64,000 nucleotides of DNA from Bacteroidota bacterium. GTDB lineage: Bacteria > Bacteroidota > Bacteroidia > Chitinophagales > Chitinophagaceae. Position 1 is the stretch's first letter; each line of letters starts with the position of its first letter. Below the pieces are notes generated by a model. The model saw only the letters and a list, made by a program, of their open reading frames with translations. It did not search any database and was not told the origin of the DNA. Location: positions 186,001 to 250,000 of the forward strand of contig JAEWKK010000030.1 in NCBI GenBank assembly GCA_023386045.1, written 5' to 3'. Position numbers and translations under genes: made by a program. Below are positions 1 through 7,505 of the stretch, one piece after another.

Positions 1-510
1 GAGGCGCTCCTTGTACTCATGGAAGCGGCTGCTTGCATTCACCTGACCTGATCCGCTGATTTTCTGAAAAAGGTCGTTTACGGCCGATTCCAGGCCAAAA
101 TTGCGCAGGGTAGGCGGCATCAGGTTATGACTGATGTTCCTGATGAGCTGTATGGTATCATCCAGGATCTGGCGAGCTTGCAGGATGGCCTGAAGCTGGG
201 TGGATTTATCCTGGTTTACCAGGTTTTCGTTGAGATACAATCTGGCTGTGGCCAGGAGAGGACCGGCATCATCGTGCAAATCAGCTGCGAGGCGTTGTCT
301 TTCTTCTTCCTGTAGCCTGATGGAAGCGTTCAATAAAACTTTTTGCTGTTCCTGTTCCAGCTGCTGAAGCCTGAGCTGGTAGCGGATCACCTTACGCTGG
401 TGGAAGATGATAAACAGGATGAGGCCTATTGTCAGAACAAGCATACCCAGGGTACCCATAAAGAGCACGAAGGAAATTCCGTTGGTGGTGGCAGCTTGTA
501 GTAGAAACAT
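1..510 (-). CDS. Sensor histidine kinase (HisKA_3/NarX type), C-terminus outside window
   Basis: Reading leftward from an ATG at 510, 170 codons stay open to the window edge, so the ATPase domain is missing from view. The product has one transmembrane helix at about residues 13-36, a short glutamine-rich coiled coil, then the dimerisation/phosphoacceptor box LAADLHDDAGP with H79, the form typical of HisKA_3 kinases that pair with NarL/FixJ regulators. There is no periplasmic or PAS sensor domain. It starts 15 nt after the stop of the upstream multi-pass membrane protein, so the two are probably co-transcribed and that protein may supply the sensing part. A partner regulator would lie left of the window. 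The kinase assignment is sure; the stimulus is unknown. Confidence 0.85.
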   Translation of the reverse strand, partial: MFLLQAATTNGISFVLFMGTLGMLVLTIGLILFIIFHQRKVIRYQLRLQQLEQEQQKVLLNASIRLQEEERQRLAADLHDDAGPLLATARLYLNENLVNQDKSTQLQAILQARQILDDTIQLIRNISHNLMPPTLRNFGLESAVNDLFQKISGSGQVNASSRFHEYKERL

Positions 511-525
511 GGGGTAGGTGGTTAA

Positions 526-1050
526 TTAGTTCATGGTAAACATAGGTCTGGTTTTGACTTTCGGTTTTTCGGTTTTCTTGCTATGTACAATGATGGCGAT
601 TGTAAAAAGCAGGTTCTTGATAATGGAAAATATATTGGTAAAGATCCAGTATTTAGCTACTTCTTTAGCTGGTAACTGACTGGCATATATGTAAATAAAG
701 AAGGAACCGGCCATATATAGCATCATCCCTAAAACAATCCAGAACGGATATCTGCTATAAATAAATAAGTCCGACATATCTCGCATCTGTTCGTAGAGAT
801 AATAAAAGGAAAAAATTAGGATTAAAATAGCTTCTACTCCTATTGGAATGGAGTCAATACCTTTTACTGAAAATTCGTAATTATAAATTATAAGAAACAG
901 AATAAAACTAAAGCTAGTTAATAAGATTATTCTCTTAAATCGTGCGTTTTTGATTATAATATACAATACTGTCGCAAAAAGTATATATTCAATGAAAGTA
1001 AAGGAGGAATATAAAAAGACTTTGGTCCTCGTGTGAGACAAGTAGGACAT
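526..1050 (-). CDS. Multi-pass membrane protein of a two-component module; N-terminus probably extends to about 1197
   Basis: Uncharacterised integral membrane protein with at least five hydrophobic helices and a basic C-terminal tail. It resembles the 233-residue protein at 4717-5418, most clearly in the C-terminal FWIV.G segment and last two helices, and like it lies directly upstream of a sensor-less histidine kinase. The frame stays open and hydrophobic for 49 codons upstream of this ATG, reading IENLFIYLAIVSDFFPIVL from an ATA codon at 1197. That would give 223 residues, matching the paralogue, but no ATG, GTG or TTG lies in the extension. Either an original ATG became ATA, or the protein really starts at 1050. 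Role as a signal receptor is inferred from context only. Confidence 0.6.
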   Translation of the reverse strand: MSYLSHTRTKVFLYSSFTFIEYILFATVLYIIIKNARFKRIILLTSFSFILFLIIYNYEFSVKGIDSIPIGVEAILILIFSFYYLYEQMRDMSDLFIYSRYPFWIVLGMMLYMAGSFFIYIYASQLPAKEVAKYWIFTNIFSIIKNLLFTIAIIVHSKKTEKPKVKTRPMFTMN

Positions 1051-1183
1051 TCCAACATTAACTAAGAAATCATAAAGGCAATAAATACAGATAATCCAAA
1101 AAGATCTGATTTTAAAGCTTTTATTTTTATAAATAAGGAATAAAACAATAGGGAAAAAGTCAGAAACAATAGCCAGATATATA

Positions 1184-1232
1184 AAAAGGTTTTCTATAGT
1201 TTTGGTTTTAAGCCAAATATAGAAAACCTTTT
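1184..1232. repeat. Perfect 15-bp inverted repeat at the 5' end of the membrane-protein gene
   Basis: AAAAGGTTTTCTATA at 1184-1198 is exactly complementary to 1218-1232, with a 19-nt spacer. It covers the first codons of the probable N-terminal extension of the 526-1050 gene, including the ATA codon at 1197 where its paralogue has ATG. In RNA it would fold into a hairpin over the start region. It could be a control hairpin or a scar of gene decay. Confidence 0.6.
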
Positions 1233-1252
1233 AAGAAATTAATAATCTTCAA

Positions 1253-1426
1253 TTAAAATTCCCACATACCAATCTCGGTATCAGGAGGCCAAGCACGGAA
1301 AGTTTTGTTCTTAGTCATGACAGTAAGTTTTGTGTTAACGATGTAAAAATTCAGCATTGAGACACCGTTTTCAACAGGTGAAAACCCGCCATGGATAAGG
1401 CTTTTATCTAATAATGCAGTATACAT
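1253..1426 (-). CDS. Small hypothetical ORF, 57 residues
   Basis: ATG at 1426 to TAA at 1253 gives a 57-residue peptide ending FRAWPPDTEIGMWEF. It has no signal peptide, membrane helix or motif I recognise. It lies just upstream of, and on the same strand as, the membrane protein/kinase pair, in an otherwise gene-poor 640-bp stretch. The frame is also open for 14 codons before the ATG without another start. It may be a leader peptide, a fragment of a decayed gene or chance; coding status is uncertain. Confidence 0.3.
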   Translation of the reverse strand: MYTALLDKSLIHGGFSPVENGVSMLNFYIVNTKLTVMTKNKTFRAWPPDTEIGMWEF

Positions 1427-1867
1427 AAGGGTTGTAGCCTGTTTGACACGTAACCATACGAGAACAAATTACGTAGAACTACGCAGCTAACTTAGTAAAA
1501 ATCCCAGGGAAAACAACAATTATTTTTGGTGATTTTCTTGAAATTTGGAGAAATAATAGCTTATACAGACCCTGCATATGCATACCATTCGTAAGTGGAA
1601 ATGCTTAACCAGTAAGGAGTTTCAAAGATTTGTTACAGTAAAATAGCAAATGAACTAACCGGGCAAAAGAGATCCGGAAATCTTTTTGCCAGGAGGTTTT
1701 GATCTTTCAATTTGCTTCGTAAATTTACGCAGTTCATTTCGTGGTTTTACTTAGTTGTGTTTTGTGTGTGTAGGTAAATAAAAACAGACGAACCGTATTA
1801 CCTGGAATAAAAAACAATTAGTTTTGTCATCTTTCCGCTTAAAAGCCAATTCATTAAACCAATTTCC
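1427..1867. promoter_or_regulatory. Gene-free control region upstream of the first NarL-type regulator, with 12-bp palindrome
   Basis: A 440-bp AT-rich gap before the regulator at 1868. It holds CGTAAATTTACG at 1718-1729, a perfect 12-bp palindrome; the same 12-mer occurs at 5747-5758 upstream of the paralogous regulator at 5928. It also holds CGTAGAACTACG at 1472-1483 and an imperfect hairpin GGCAAAAGA...TCTTTTTGCC at 1662-1690. The palindrome is a candidate operator; the binding protein is unknown. Confidence 0.45.
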
Positions 1868-2524
1868 ATGACTGCCCAGCAAATCAAAGTTTCCATTGCT
1901 GACGACCACAAGATCTTTCGCGACGGAATTAAAATGGCCTTAAAGGACCGGGACTACCTTAAAATTTTATGGGAAGCTGAGGATGGCAGAGACCTCATGC
2001 ATAAGCTGAAACTGAAGCAGCCCGATGTGTTGCTGATGGATATCAGAATGCCCGAAATTGACGGAGTGAACGCTATTGGGCTTCTCCGTAAGGAATACGA
2101 GGACATCAAGATCATTGTACTGACCATGTATGATGACCAGGAGATGATCACCAAAATGATGGAAATGGGCGCCAATGCCTATCTCACCAAAACCACAGAT
2201 CCCGATGAGATCTACCAGGCCATCATTACCTGCATGAATGATGATTTTTATTTTAACGATCTCGTCAATAAGGCTGTGCTCCTGAAACTTCAACATAAAA
2301 AAGCAGTTAAACAGTTTTATCCCAACCCGGTAAAATTTTCAGAAAAAGAATTGAAGATCCTGAAATGCATAGCCGAGGATAAAACAACGGAAGAAATATC
2401 AAAGGAGGTTTTCCTCAGTCCCCGTACCATTGAAACCATCCGCCAGAATATGAAGCAGAAAGTGGGTGCAAAAACCATTGCAGGACTGGTGATGTATGCC
2501 ATGAGAAATAAATTGCTGGATTAA
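1868..2524 (+). CDS. NarL/FixJ-family response regulator (REC + LuxR HTH)
   Basis: 218 residues. The receiver domain covers about residues 6-125 with the acidic pair D12/D13, phosphoacceptor D58 (LLMDIRMPEIDG), T86 and K108. A LuxR-type helix-turn-helix follows at about 150-214 (FSEKELKILKCIAEDKTTEEI...SPRTIETIRQ). It is a close paralogue of the 5928-6593 regulator; both contain ITKMME.GAN.YLTK and the phrase FNDL.NKA.L. No kinase gene is adjacent on this strand, but two kinase/membrane-protein modules lie within 3 kb on the other strand. It should be a phosphorylation-dependent transcription factor. The methyltransferase gene follows after 9 nt, suggesting co-transcription. Confidence 0.93.
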   Translation: MTAQQIKVSIADDHKIFRDGIKMALKDRDYLKILWEAEDGRDLMHKLKLKQPDVLLMDIRMPEIDGVNAIGLLRKEYEDIKIIVLTMYDDQEMITKMMEMGANAYLTKTTDPDEIYQAIITCMNDDFYFNDLVNKAVLLKLQHKKAVKQFYPNPVKFSEKELKILKCIAEDKTTEEISKEVFLSPRTIETIRQNMKQKVGAKTIAGLVMYAMRNKLLD

Positions 2525-2533
2525 TTCAATGAA

Positions 2534-3292
2534 ATGTCACACGCCACCGGTAATATCAATGACATCTTTTTTAATAGTAGTTATAAGCATGCCTGGAAAA
2601 GCCTGATTCCTCCCGGGATGACGGAAGTGGAAACAGATTTCATCATCGAAGTTTGTGGATTGAAACCTGGAGCCCTTGTGCTTGACCTGATGTGTGGTTA
2701 TGGAAGACATGCCTTGGAATTGGGCAGAAGGGGAATACATGTTACTGCAGTAGACAACCTCCAGGAATATATTGAGGAGATCAACAGCCAGGCAAAGGAA
2801 GAAAACCTGCCTGTAACAGCTGTTTGTACAAATGCCCTGGACTTTCAATCTCAGTTTAAATTTGATGCTATCATTTGCATGGGCAACAGCTTTGCATTTT
2901 TTGATCGAAAGAATGCTGTATCCCTACTTGGAAAAGTAGCCAGTAGCCTTCAGTCCTCTGGTAGTTTTATGATCAATTCCTGGATGGTGGCTGAAATAGC
3001 CATTAAATATTTCAGGGAGCACGACTGGCATTTTGCAGGAGAATATAAATGTGTGCTGGATTACAAGTACCGGTTTCATCCTTCAAGAATAGAATCCGAA
3101 CAAACCATCATCAGTCCGGATGGTTCAGTAGAGATACTCAAAGGAGTGGATTATATTTTCAGTCTGAATGAGATGGAAGAAATGTGCAGCGAAACCGGCA
3201 TGGAAATATCCAGGCTGTATGGATCTCCCCGGAAAAAGCCATTCACCCTTGGTGATAACCGGATTTATTTGATTGCGAGACCTGTTAATTAG
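2534..3292 (+). CDS. Class I SAM-dependent methyltransferase
   Basis: 252 residues with a Rossmann-type methyltransferase core: SAM-binding motif I VLDLMCGYG at 49-57, the acidic residue of motif II (TAVDN, D74) and motif IV DAIICMGNS at 111-119. The C-terminal half (about 150-250) is beta-rich and probably shapes the acceptor site. The substrate cannot be read from the sequence; relatives are annotated only as small-molecule methyltransferases. It follows the response regulator by 9 nt and is probably in its transcript. It overlaps the stop of the opposing regulator gene by 8 nt, tail to tail, and no terminator separates them. Confidence 0.85.
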   Translation: MSHATGNINDIFFNSSYKHAWKSLIPPGMTEVETDFIIEVCGLKPGALVLDLMCGYGRHALELGRRGIHVTAVDNLQEYIEEINSQAKEENLPVTAVCTNALDFQSQFKFDAIICMGNSFAFFDRKNAVSLLGKVASSLQSSGSFMINSWMVAEIAIKYFREHDWHFAGEYKCVLDYKYRFHPSRIESEQTIISPDGSVEILKGVDYIFSLNEMEEMCSETGMEISRLYGSPRKKPFTLGDNRIYLIARPVN

Positions 3293-3947
3293 AAATGGTG
3301 ACAATTCCATTCTTGATGGCCACCATGGCCAGTCCCACCCGGCTTTTCACATCAAGTCTTACAAAAAGCTGGTCTCTTAATGCGTCCACACTTCGTGGAG
3401 TAAGTCCCATTTTTTGCGCGATCTCCTTGTAAGTCATATCAGTTGAGGTCAATTTTAGAAATTCTATCTCCTGGTCATTGAGCATGGTATTTTGCAGGCG
3501 TATATTATCTCGTTTGTTATTTCGGAAAAGATTGGCCAGTCTGCCTGCAGTATGGGTGGAATAATAATAGCCTTCCTGCATCACTGAATGAATGGCTGAT
3601 TTTAATTCTACTGGTTCGATATCCTTTTTCAGAAATCCTTTTACACCTGCCTGTAACAAGCGAATCAGCGTGAGTTCTGAATCGTACATGGTCAGCATCA
3701 GTACATGAACTTCGGGGTGATGGGTATTGAGCCAGGCAGCCGTTTCAAATCCATCCATTACCGGCATGCTCAGGTCCAGCAAAACCACATCAGGAATGAT
3801 ATTCTGTTTCATTTTATTAACCAGTTCCTGTCCATTATTAGCTTCAATCACCACTGAACAATTCTCAAAGCTGTTGATCAGGGTAGCAAGTGCATTGCGT
3901 AAAAGGGCATGGTCATCGGCCATAGCCAGTTTGATCTGATTGCTCAT
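3285..3947 (-). CDS. NarL/FixJ-family response regulator
   Basis: 220 residues. The receiver domain has D11/D12, phosphoacceptor D58 (VVLLDLSMPVMDG), the threonine of LTMYDS and the lysine of FLKKD. The LuxR-type HTH covers about 155-217 (LNDQEIEFLKL...YKEIAQKMGLTPRSVDALRDQL). It is the last gene of a three-gene leftward operon of membrane protein, histidine kinase and regulator, and overlaps the kinase stop by 4 nt (ATGA), so the two are probably translationally coupled and cognate. It is more distant from the regulators at 1868 and 5928 than those are from each other. Confidence 0.93.
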   Translation of the reverse strand: MSNQIKLAMADDHALLRNALATLINSFENCSVVIEANNGQELVNKMKQNIIPDVVLLDLSMPVMDGFETAAWLNTHHPEVHVLMLTMYDSELTLIRLLQAGVKGFLKKDIEPVELKSAIHSVMQEGYYYSTHTAGRLANLFRNNKRDNIRLQNTMLNDQEIEFLKLTSTDMTYKEIAQKMGLTPRSVDALRDQLFVRLDVKSRVGLAMVAIKNGIVTISN

Positions 3948-4741
3948 ATATTATAAGGAATGGTGACTAATACTTTTGTGCCTGTTTGCAACTGGCTATC
4001 AATAAAAAATTCTCCTCCAAATAACTCGGTCCTTGTCTGCATATTTTTCAATCCCGCATTACCTTTTTCCTTTTGCAGCTCCACTTCATTTTTATCAAAC
4101 CCAATCCCATTGTCAGCTATTTCAACTTTCAGGAATTGCTTTTCATAATGAAGAACCAGTTGAACTTCTGTTGCGTTGGAATGCTTGATTACATTATTCA
4201 AAGCTTCCTGTATGATCCGGAAAATGATCAGCTCATTTTTACTTTCAAGGAAAACGGGCTCACCGTCAATTTGTAGGTCTATATTCAGGTGGGACAGGCA
4301 TTTGATCTTTTCCAATTCGGCTTTCACTGCTTTAATGAGACCCATGTCCTTTATCAGGTCTGTATTGATGCTTTTTGAGAGATTGCTCAGGTCAGTAATG
4401 GCAGAACTTAACAAGGCGATGGAGGAGTCCACTGATTCTTGTGTTTTGATAAGATTATCCCAGTTGATTGTATTCAAATTCAATTTAGCCAAAGTGAGTG
4501 AAAGATTGATATTATCGTGGATCTCCCTTGAAATGTGTTGGAAGGTTTCTTCTTGTACTTCGATCTGGGTTTGGAGTGAATTTTTTTCGAAGTCTAGTTG
4601 CAGGTTATTTAGCCTCAATTGAAATGCAAGCTGTCGTTTTTGATAGAAATACAGAAGACTAATAATTACTGTAACCAATAATAAGATTATAGCAGTAGTT
4701 GTGAATAAAAAAACGATTACCTGGTTGTCAGTGGCTTGCAT
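3944..4741 (-). CDS. Sensor histidine kinase without sensor domain (HisKA_3 + HATPase_c)
   Basis: 265 residues from the ATG at 4741; an in-frame start at 4777 would add 12 residues and lengthen the overlap with the upstream gene from 25 to 61 nt. One transmembrane helix lies at about residues 8-31, then a coiled coil, then the phosphoacceptor box ISREIHDNINLSL (H75 in this numbering). The ATPase domain has the N box EALNNVIKHSNA, the ATP-lid motif IADNGIGFD and the G2 box GNAGLKNMQTR. It has no extracellular or PAS domain, so signal input may come from the overlapping membrane protein. The regulator gene downstream overlaps by 4 nt and is the probable phosphotransfer partner. Confidence 0.9.
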   Translation of the reverse strand: MQATDNQVIVFLFTTTAIILLLVTVIISLLYFYQKRQLAFQLRLNNLQLDFEKNSLQTQIEVQEETFQHISREIHDNINLSLTLAKLNLNTINWDNLIKTQESVDSSIALLSSAITDLSNLSKSINTDLIKDMGLIKAVKAELEKIKCLSHLNIDLQIDGEPVFLESKNELIIFRIIQEALNNVIKHSNATEVQLVLHYEKQFLKVEIADNGIGFDKNEVELQKEKGNAGLKNMQTRTELFGGEFFIDSQLQTGTKVLVTIPYNI

Positions 4742-5418
4742 AAATATGAACGGATAATCATGATAAATAATAAACAATAAAAAATATTAAATATGCTGAA
4801 TAATTGGAGGTACAATTTATAATTAGCTTTCATGAGAATTTGTCCAAGTATTGAAAATGGAAAAGTGCAAATCATGAAGAAAGATAAACCAGTAACAATC
4901 CAAAAGGATGGTTCGTTAAGCAATTTAAAATTTGGTTCTTTTACAAAAAGATCAACGTAATAGCTGATACATGCTACTATGAGAAAAATTGCTTGAACAG
5001 TAAACACATTTTGCAAAAATGCTTGATCAATAATTCCATTTTTGTTTTTCCAAATGAAGTTTACAATAATGTAAAAAATAAAAACATAAGGTATTGGTTT
5101 TAATCTTCTTTGGATTTTTGTACTTGAGATAAATTTGATAACAACATAATGAAAAACGAATAATTCAATTATAGTCGTTATTAATTCTATAAAAGTAAAT
5201 GCTAGTCTGAGAGGAGGATCAAATTTTGGTTTTGTTGCTGCATCGGCAAAAGCAACCAGTAAGAGCATTATATATGAAATATAAAAGTAGATAAGAGAAT
5301 TTTGAATGAACTGTTTTTTCCATTTTACAATTGCGATAATTAGGGCAATTAATGCCAAAATTAAATTTAGTGGCGCTGTATAATAAGTAAATCGCCAGTA
5401 GTCTAATACTTTTTCCAT
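4717..5418 (-). CDS. Multi-pass membrane protein, putative input subunit of the adjacent kinase
   Basis: 233 residues, mostly hydrophobic, with about six or seven predicted helices and short polar loops. There is no signal peptide and no recognised enzymatic motif. It is the paralogue of the protein at 526-1050. Its stop lies inside the start of the histidine kinase gene, so it is the first gene of a tightly packed membrane protein/kinase/regulator operon. The recurring pairing with a kinase that has no sensor domain suggests it receives the signal in the membrane. That role is inferred from context and is not a known family function I can name. Confidence 0.75.
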   Translation of the reverse strand: MEKVLDYWRFTYYTAPLNLILALIALIIAIVKWKKQFIQNSLIYFYISYIMLLLVAFADAATKPKFDPPLRLAFTFIELITTIIELFVFHYVVIKFISSTKIQRRLKPIPYVFIFYIIVNFIWKNKNGIIDQAFLQNVFTVQAIFLIVACISYYVDLFVKEPNFKLLNEPSFWIVTGLSFFMICTFPFSILGQILMKANYKLYLQLFSIFNIFYCLLFIMIIRSYLCKPLTTR

Positions 5419-5927
5419 ACTTGAAATACTAATCTAATTCAAACTTTTCCGCTTTGAAAGAGGAAAACACCATTAGAAATGAGATTTTTCCCTTAAGGGT
5501 CAATTAATCTGTCTGCAAGTAAAAAGGAGAAGAATAGAGAAAGAAGTTCACTGAAAGGAAAATCGCGCTGGTTTTCAAAAGTATTGGATTAGGAAACAAA
5601 AACTTACTGGACGGTTTTAGGACATTGGATAGTTTGGTTGTGGGCGATCTTCCTTTCAATGAACTGATACAAAACTAAGTCGCTGAACAAGCGGACACAA
5701 GAGCAATACCGCCCGATTTTATAGCTTCAGGATTTACCCGCCCTTTCGTAAATTTACGGGCAGCAAGACCAGTAAGTTTCCGATTGCTCAGGGAAAAGCC
5801 TGAAAACTTTCTAAGTAATCGTACTTTTCTCATCAAAAAATTACGTAGTAATACTATAAGAAATACAAGAGGATTTTACCAAATTGCATTCGAATCTAAC
5901 CAGAGAAACCATTATTAAAATTTCCTT
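5419..5927. promoter_or_regulatory. Divergent control region between the signalling operon and the regulator at 5928
   Basis: A 509-bp gap with no convincing gene. It carries CGTAAATTTACG at 5747-5758, identical to the palindrome at 1718-1729, flanked here by GCCC and GGGC. TTACGTAG at 5841 also recurs, as part of the shared 11-mer AAATTACGTAG, at 1466-1476. These shared words upstream of two paralogous regulator genes suggest common or auto-regulation. A 52-codon minus-strand ORF here looks spurious. Confidence 0.45.
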
Positions 5928-6593
5928 ATGAAAAATCTCGACGCTGTTATTAAAGTTGCTATTGCTGACGACCACGCACTATTCCGTACAGGCGTTAAAA
6001 CCTCACTTTCCCAACGCAAGGATATTCAAATGATCGCCGAAGCTGAAAATGGTATGCAGCTTCTGAACCTGCTTAAGCATATCAAGCCCGATGTGATCCT
6101 TCTCGATATTCATATGCCAATCATGGATGGTTATACCACCCTTCCCGAGATCAAAAAATTATATCCGGAAATGAAGGTGATCATGCTCTCCATGAACAAT
6201 GATCCTTCTATTATCACCAAAATGATGGAGATCGGCGCCAATTCCTACCTAACTAAAGAATCTGATTCCGAAACCATCTACCAGGCCATACGTACCTGCT
6301 TTGAACAGGAATTCTTCTTTAACGATCTTACCAATAAGGCCCTGCTTAATGGTCTGAGGACCAAAAGGCCTGCTGAGATCCTTGCACCTGAAGTGAACCT
6401 TACCGATAAAGAGATCACGATCCTGAAGCTGATGTGCGAGGAAAAAAGTACCAAGGAGATCGCAGAAATGGTTGACCTGAGTCCCCGCACCGTTGAAGCC
6501 ATCCGCGATAAACTGAAAACCAAAACCGGAGTGAAGTCCATGGCCGGCCTGGTGATGTACGCAGTTAAAGCGGGCATTGTTGAACAGGCCTGA
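5928..6593 (+). CDS. NarL/FixJ-family response regulator
   Basis: 221 residues. Receiver domain with D14/D15, phosphoacceptor D60 (VILLDIHMPIMDG), the serine of LSMNND in place of the usual threonine, and the lysine of YLTKE. The LuxR HTH covers about 155-217 (LTDKEITILKLMCEEKSTKEIAEMVDLSPRTVEAIRDKL). Close paralogue of the regulator at 1868, sharing length, HTH and the FNDL.NKALL linker. It is a single-gene unit: a long control region lies upstream and a strong terminator downstream. Its kinase is not obvious; the operon at 3285-5418 is divergent from it and could cross-talk. Confidence 0.93.
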   Translation: MKNLDAVIKVAIADDHALFRTGVKTSLSQRKDIQMIAEAENGMQLLNLLKHIKPDVILLDIHMPIMDGYTTLPEIKKLYPEMKVIMLSMNNDPSIITKMMEIGANSYLTKESDSETIYQAIRTCFEQEFFFNDLTNKALLNGLRTKRPAEILAPEVNLTDKEITILKLMCEEKSTKEIAEMVDLSPRTVEAIRDKLKTKTGVKSMAGLVMYAVKAGIVEQA

Positions 6594-6614
6594 TCAAATT
6601 GATGAATGATATTT

Positions 6615-6641
6615 AAAAGTCCCGCCCCTGGGACTTTTTTT
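6615..6641 (+). terminator. Rho-independent terminator after the regulator at 5928
   Basis: AAAAGTCCC (6615-6623) pairs perfectly with GGGACTTTT (6630-6638) over a 6-nt loop, followed by a T run. It is placed 22 nt after the stop codon. Confidence 0.85.
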
Positions 6642-6659
6642 ATTGCCCGCACCCAGGCT

Positions 6660-6667
6660 TAATTTTG
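6660..6667 (+). promoter_or_regulatory. Candidate -7 box TAATTTTG, four bases before an ATG
   Basis: TAATTTTG is an exact match to the Bacteroidota -7 consensus TAnnTTTG and ends 4 nt before the ATG at 6672. Transcription from it would give a leaderless or nearly leaderless mRNA. Confidence 0.45.
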
Positions 6668-6671
6668 ACTC

Positions 6672-7484
6672 ATGGCCCTCGTTTGTTATAATGGTAATTT
6701 TTATCCCGATGATCAGCCTTTGCTCACAGCAGGTAATCGCAGCTTTAAATGGGGAGATGGCATCTTCGAAACGATGAAGATCTGGAAGAACAGGATCCTG
6801 CTTGAATCTCTTCATTTTGAAAGACTCTTCCTTAGCCTCAAACTGCTTGGAATGAAACAGGGCAATTTATCAGCCGTCCATTTATCTCACTCCATCCTTA
6901 AGCTTTGCGAATTCAATGGTTGCAACGATCTGGCAAGAGTAAGACTGGCTTTATTCAGAAGCAATCATAATGATGTTGAATATTTGATAGAAGCCATCCC
7001 TCTTTCCCACGATAGCATGTCATGGAACGAACAAGGACTTAACATCGGCCTTTATCCTTTTGCAAGAAAAAGTGTTGATGCTTTTGCCAATATTAAATCG
7101 GCCAGTTTTCTTCCTTATGTACTGGCATCTCTTTATGCAAAAGAAAATGGCCTGGATGATGCACTTGTGATGAACTCTCATAATCTTATTGCTGATTCTT
7201 CAAAAGCCAATATATTCTGGATCAGGGAGGATGTGATCCATACACCACCTTTAATACAAGGTTGCATAAATGGAGTGATGCGAAGATTTTTGATGGATGC
7301 TGCAAAAAGGAATGGGCAAATGGTAAAACAGGAAGAGTTAAGCGAAGCCGAGCTGCTGCATGCAGATGAAGTTTTCCTCACCAATGCTATCCAGGGTATC
7401 AGATGGGTGCGAACCTTCAAAGGAAATCAGTACGGATCTGAAAAAACCATTGAATTTTACAAACAGCATCTTTCAACTATTTAA
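6672..7484 (+). CDS. Fold-type IV PLP aminotransferase / aminodeoxychorismate-lyase-like
   Basis: 270 residues. The N-terminal motif SFKWGDGIFETMKI and the C-terminal EVFLTNAIQGIRWV mark the fold-IV PLP family that contains branched-chain and D-amino acid aminotransferases and 4-amino-4-deoxychorismate lyase (PabC). The Schiff-base lysine is probably K142 (ANIKSASFLPYVLA). The glutamate of LDDALVMNS.. and the GCINGVMRR loop fit the fold. The length is short for IlvE (about 300-360) and close to PabC, and folate genes (folE, folK) occur in the window, so PabC is the better guess, but the sequence does not settle the substrate. Transcription may start directly at the ATG. Confidence 0.75.
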   Translation: MALVCYNGNFYPDDQPLLTAGNRSFKWGDGIFETMKIWKNRILLESLHFERLFLSLKLLGMKQGNLSAVHLSHSILKLCEFNGCNDLARVRLALFRSNHNDVEYLIEAIPLSHDSMSWNEQGLNIGLYPFARKSVDAFANIKSASFLPYVLASLYAKENGLDDALVMNSHNLIADSSKANIFWIREDVIHTPPLIQGCINGVMRRFLMDAAKRNGQMVKQEELSEAELLHADEVFLTNAIQGIRWVRTFKGNQYGSEKTIEFYKQHLSTI

Positions 7485-7505
7485 GGACCGGATTGTTTAT
7501 GACTT

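Noticed and set aside
5675..5833. 52-codon minus-strand ORF in the control region before the regulator at 5928
   Set aside because: It spans the shared palindrome, has a very basic low-complexity product and no similarity to anything nearby; more likely chance.
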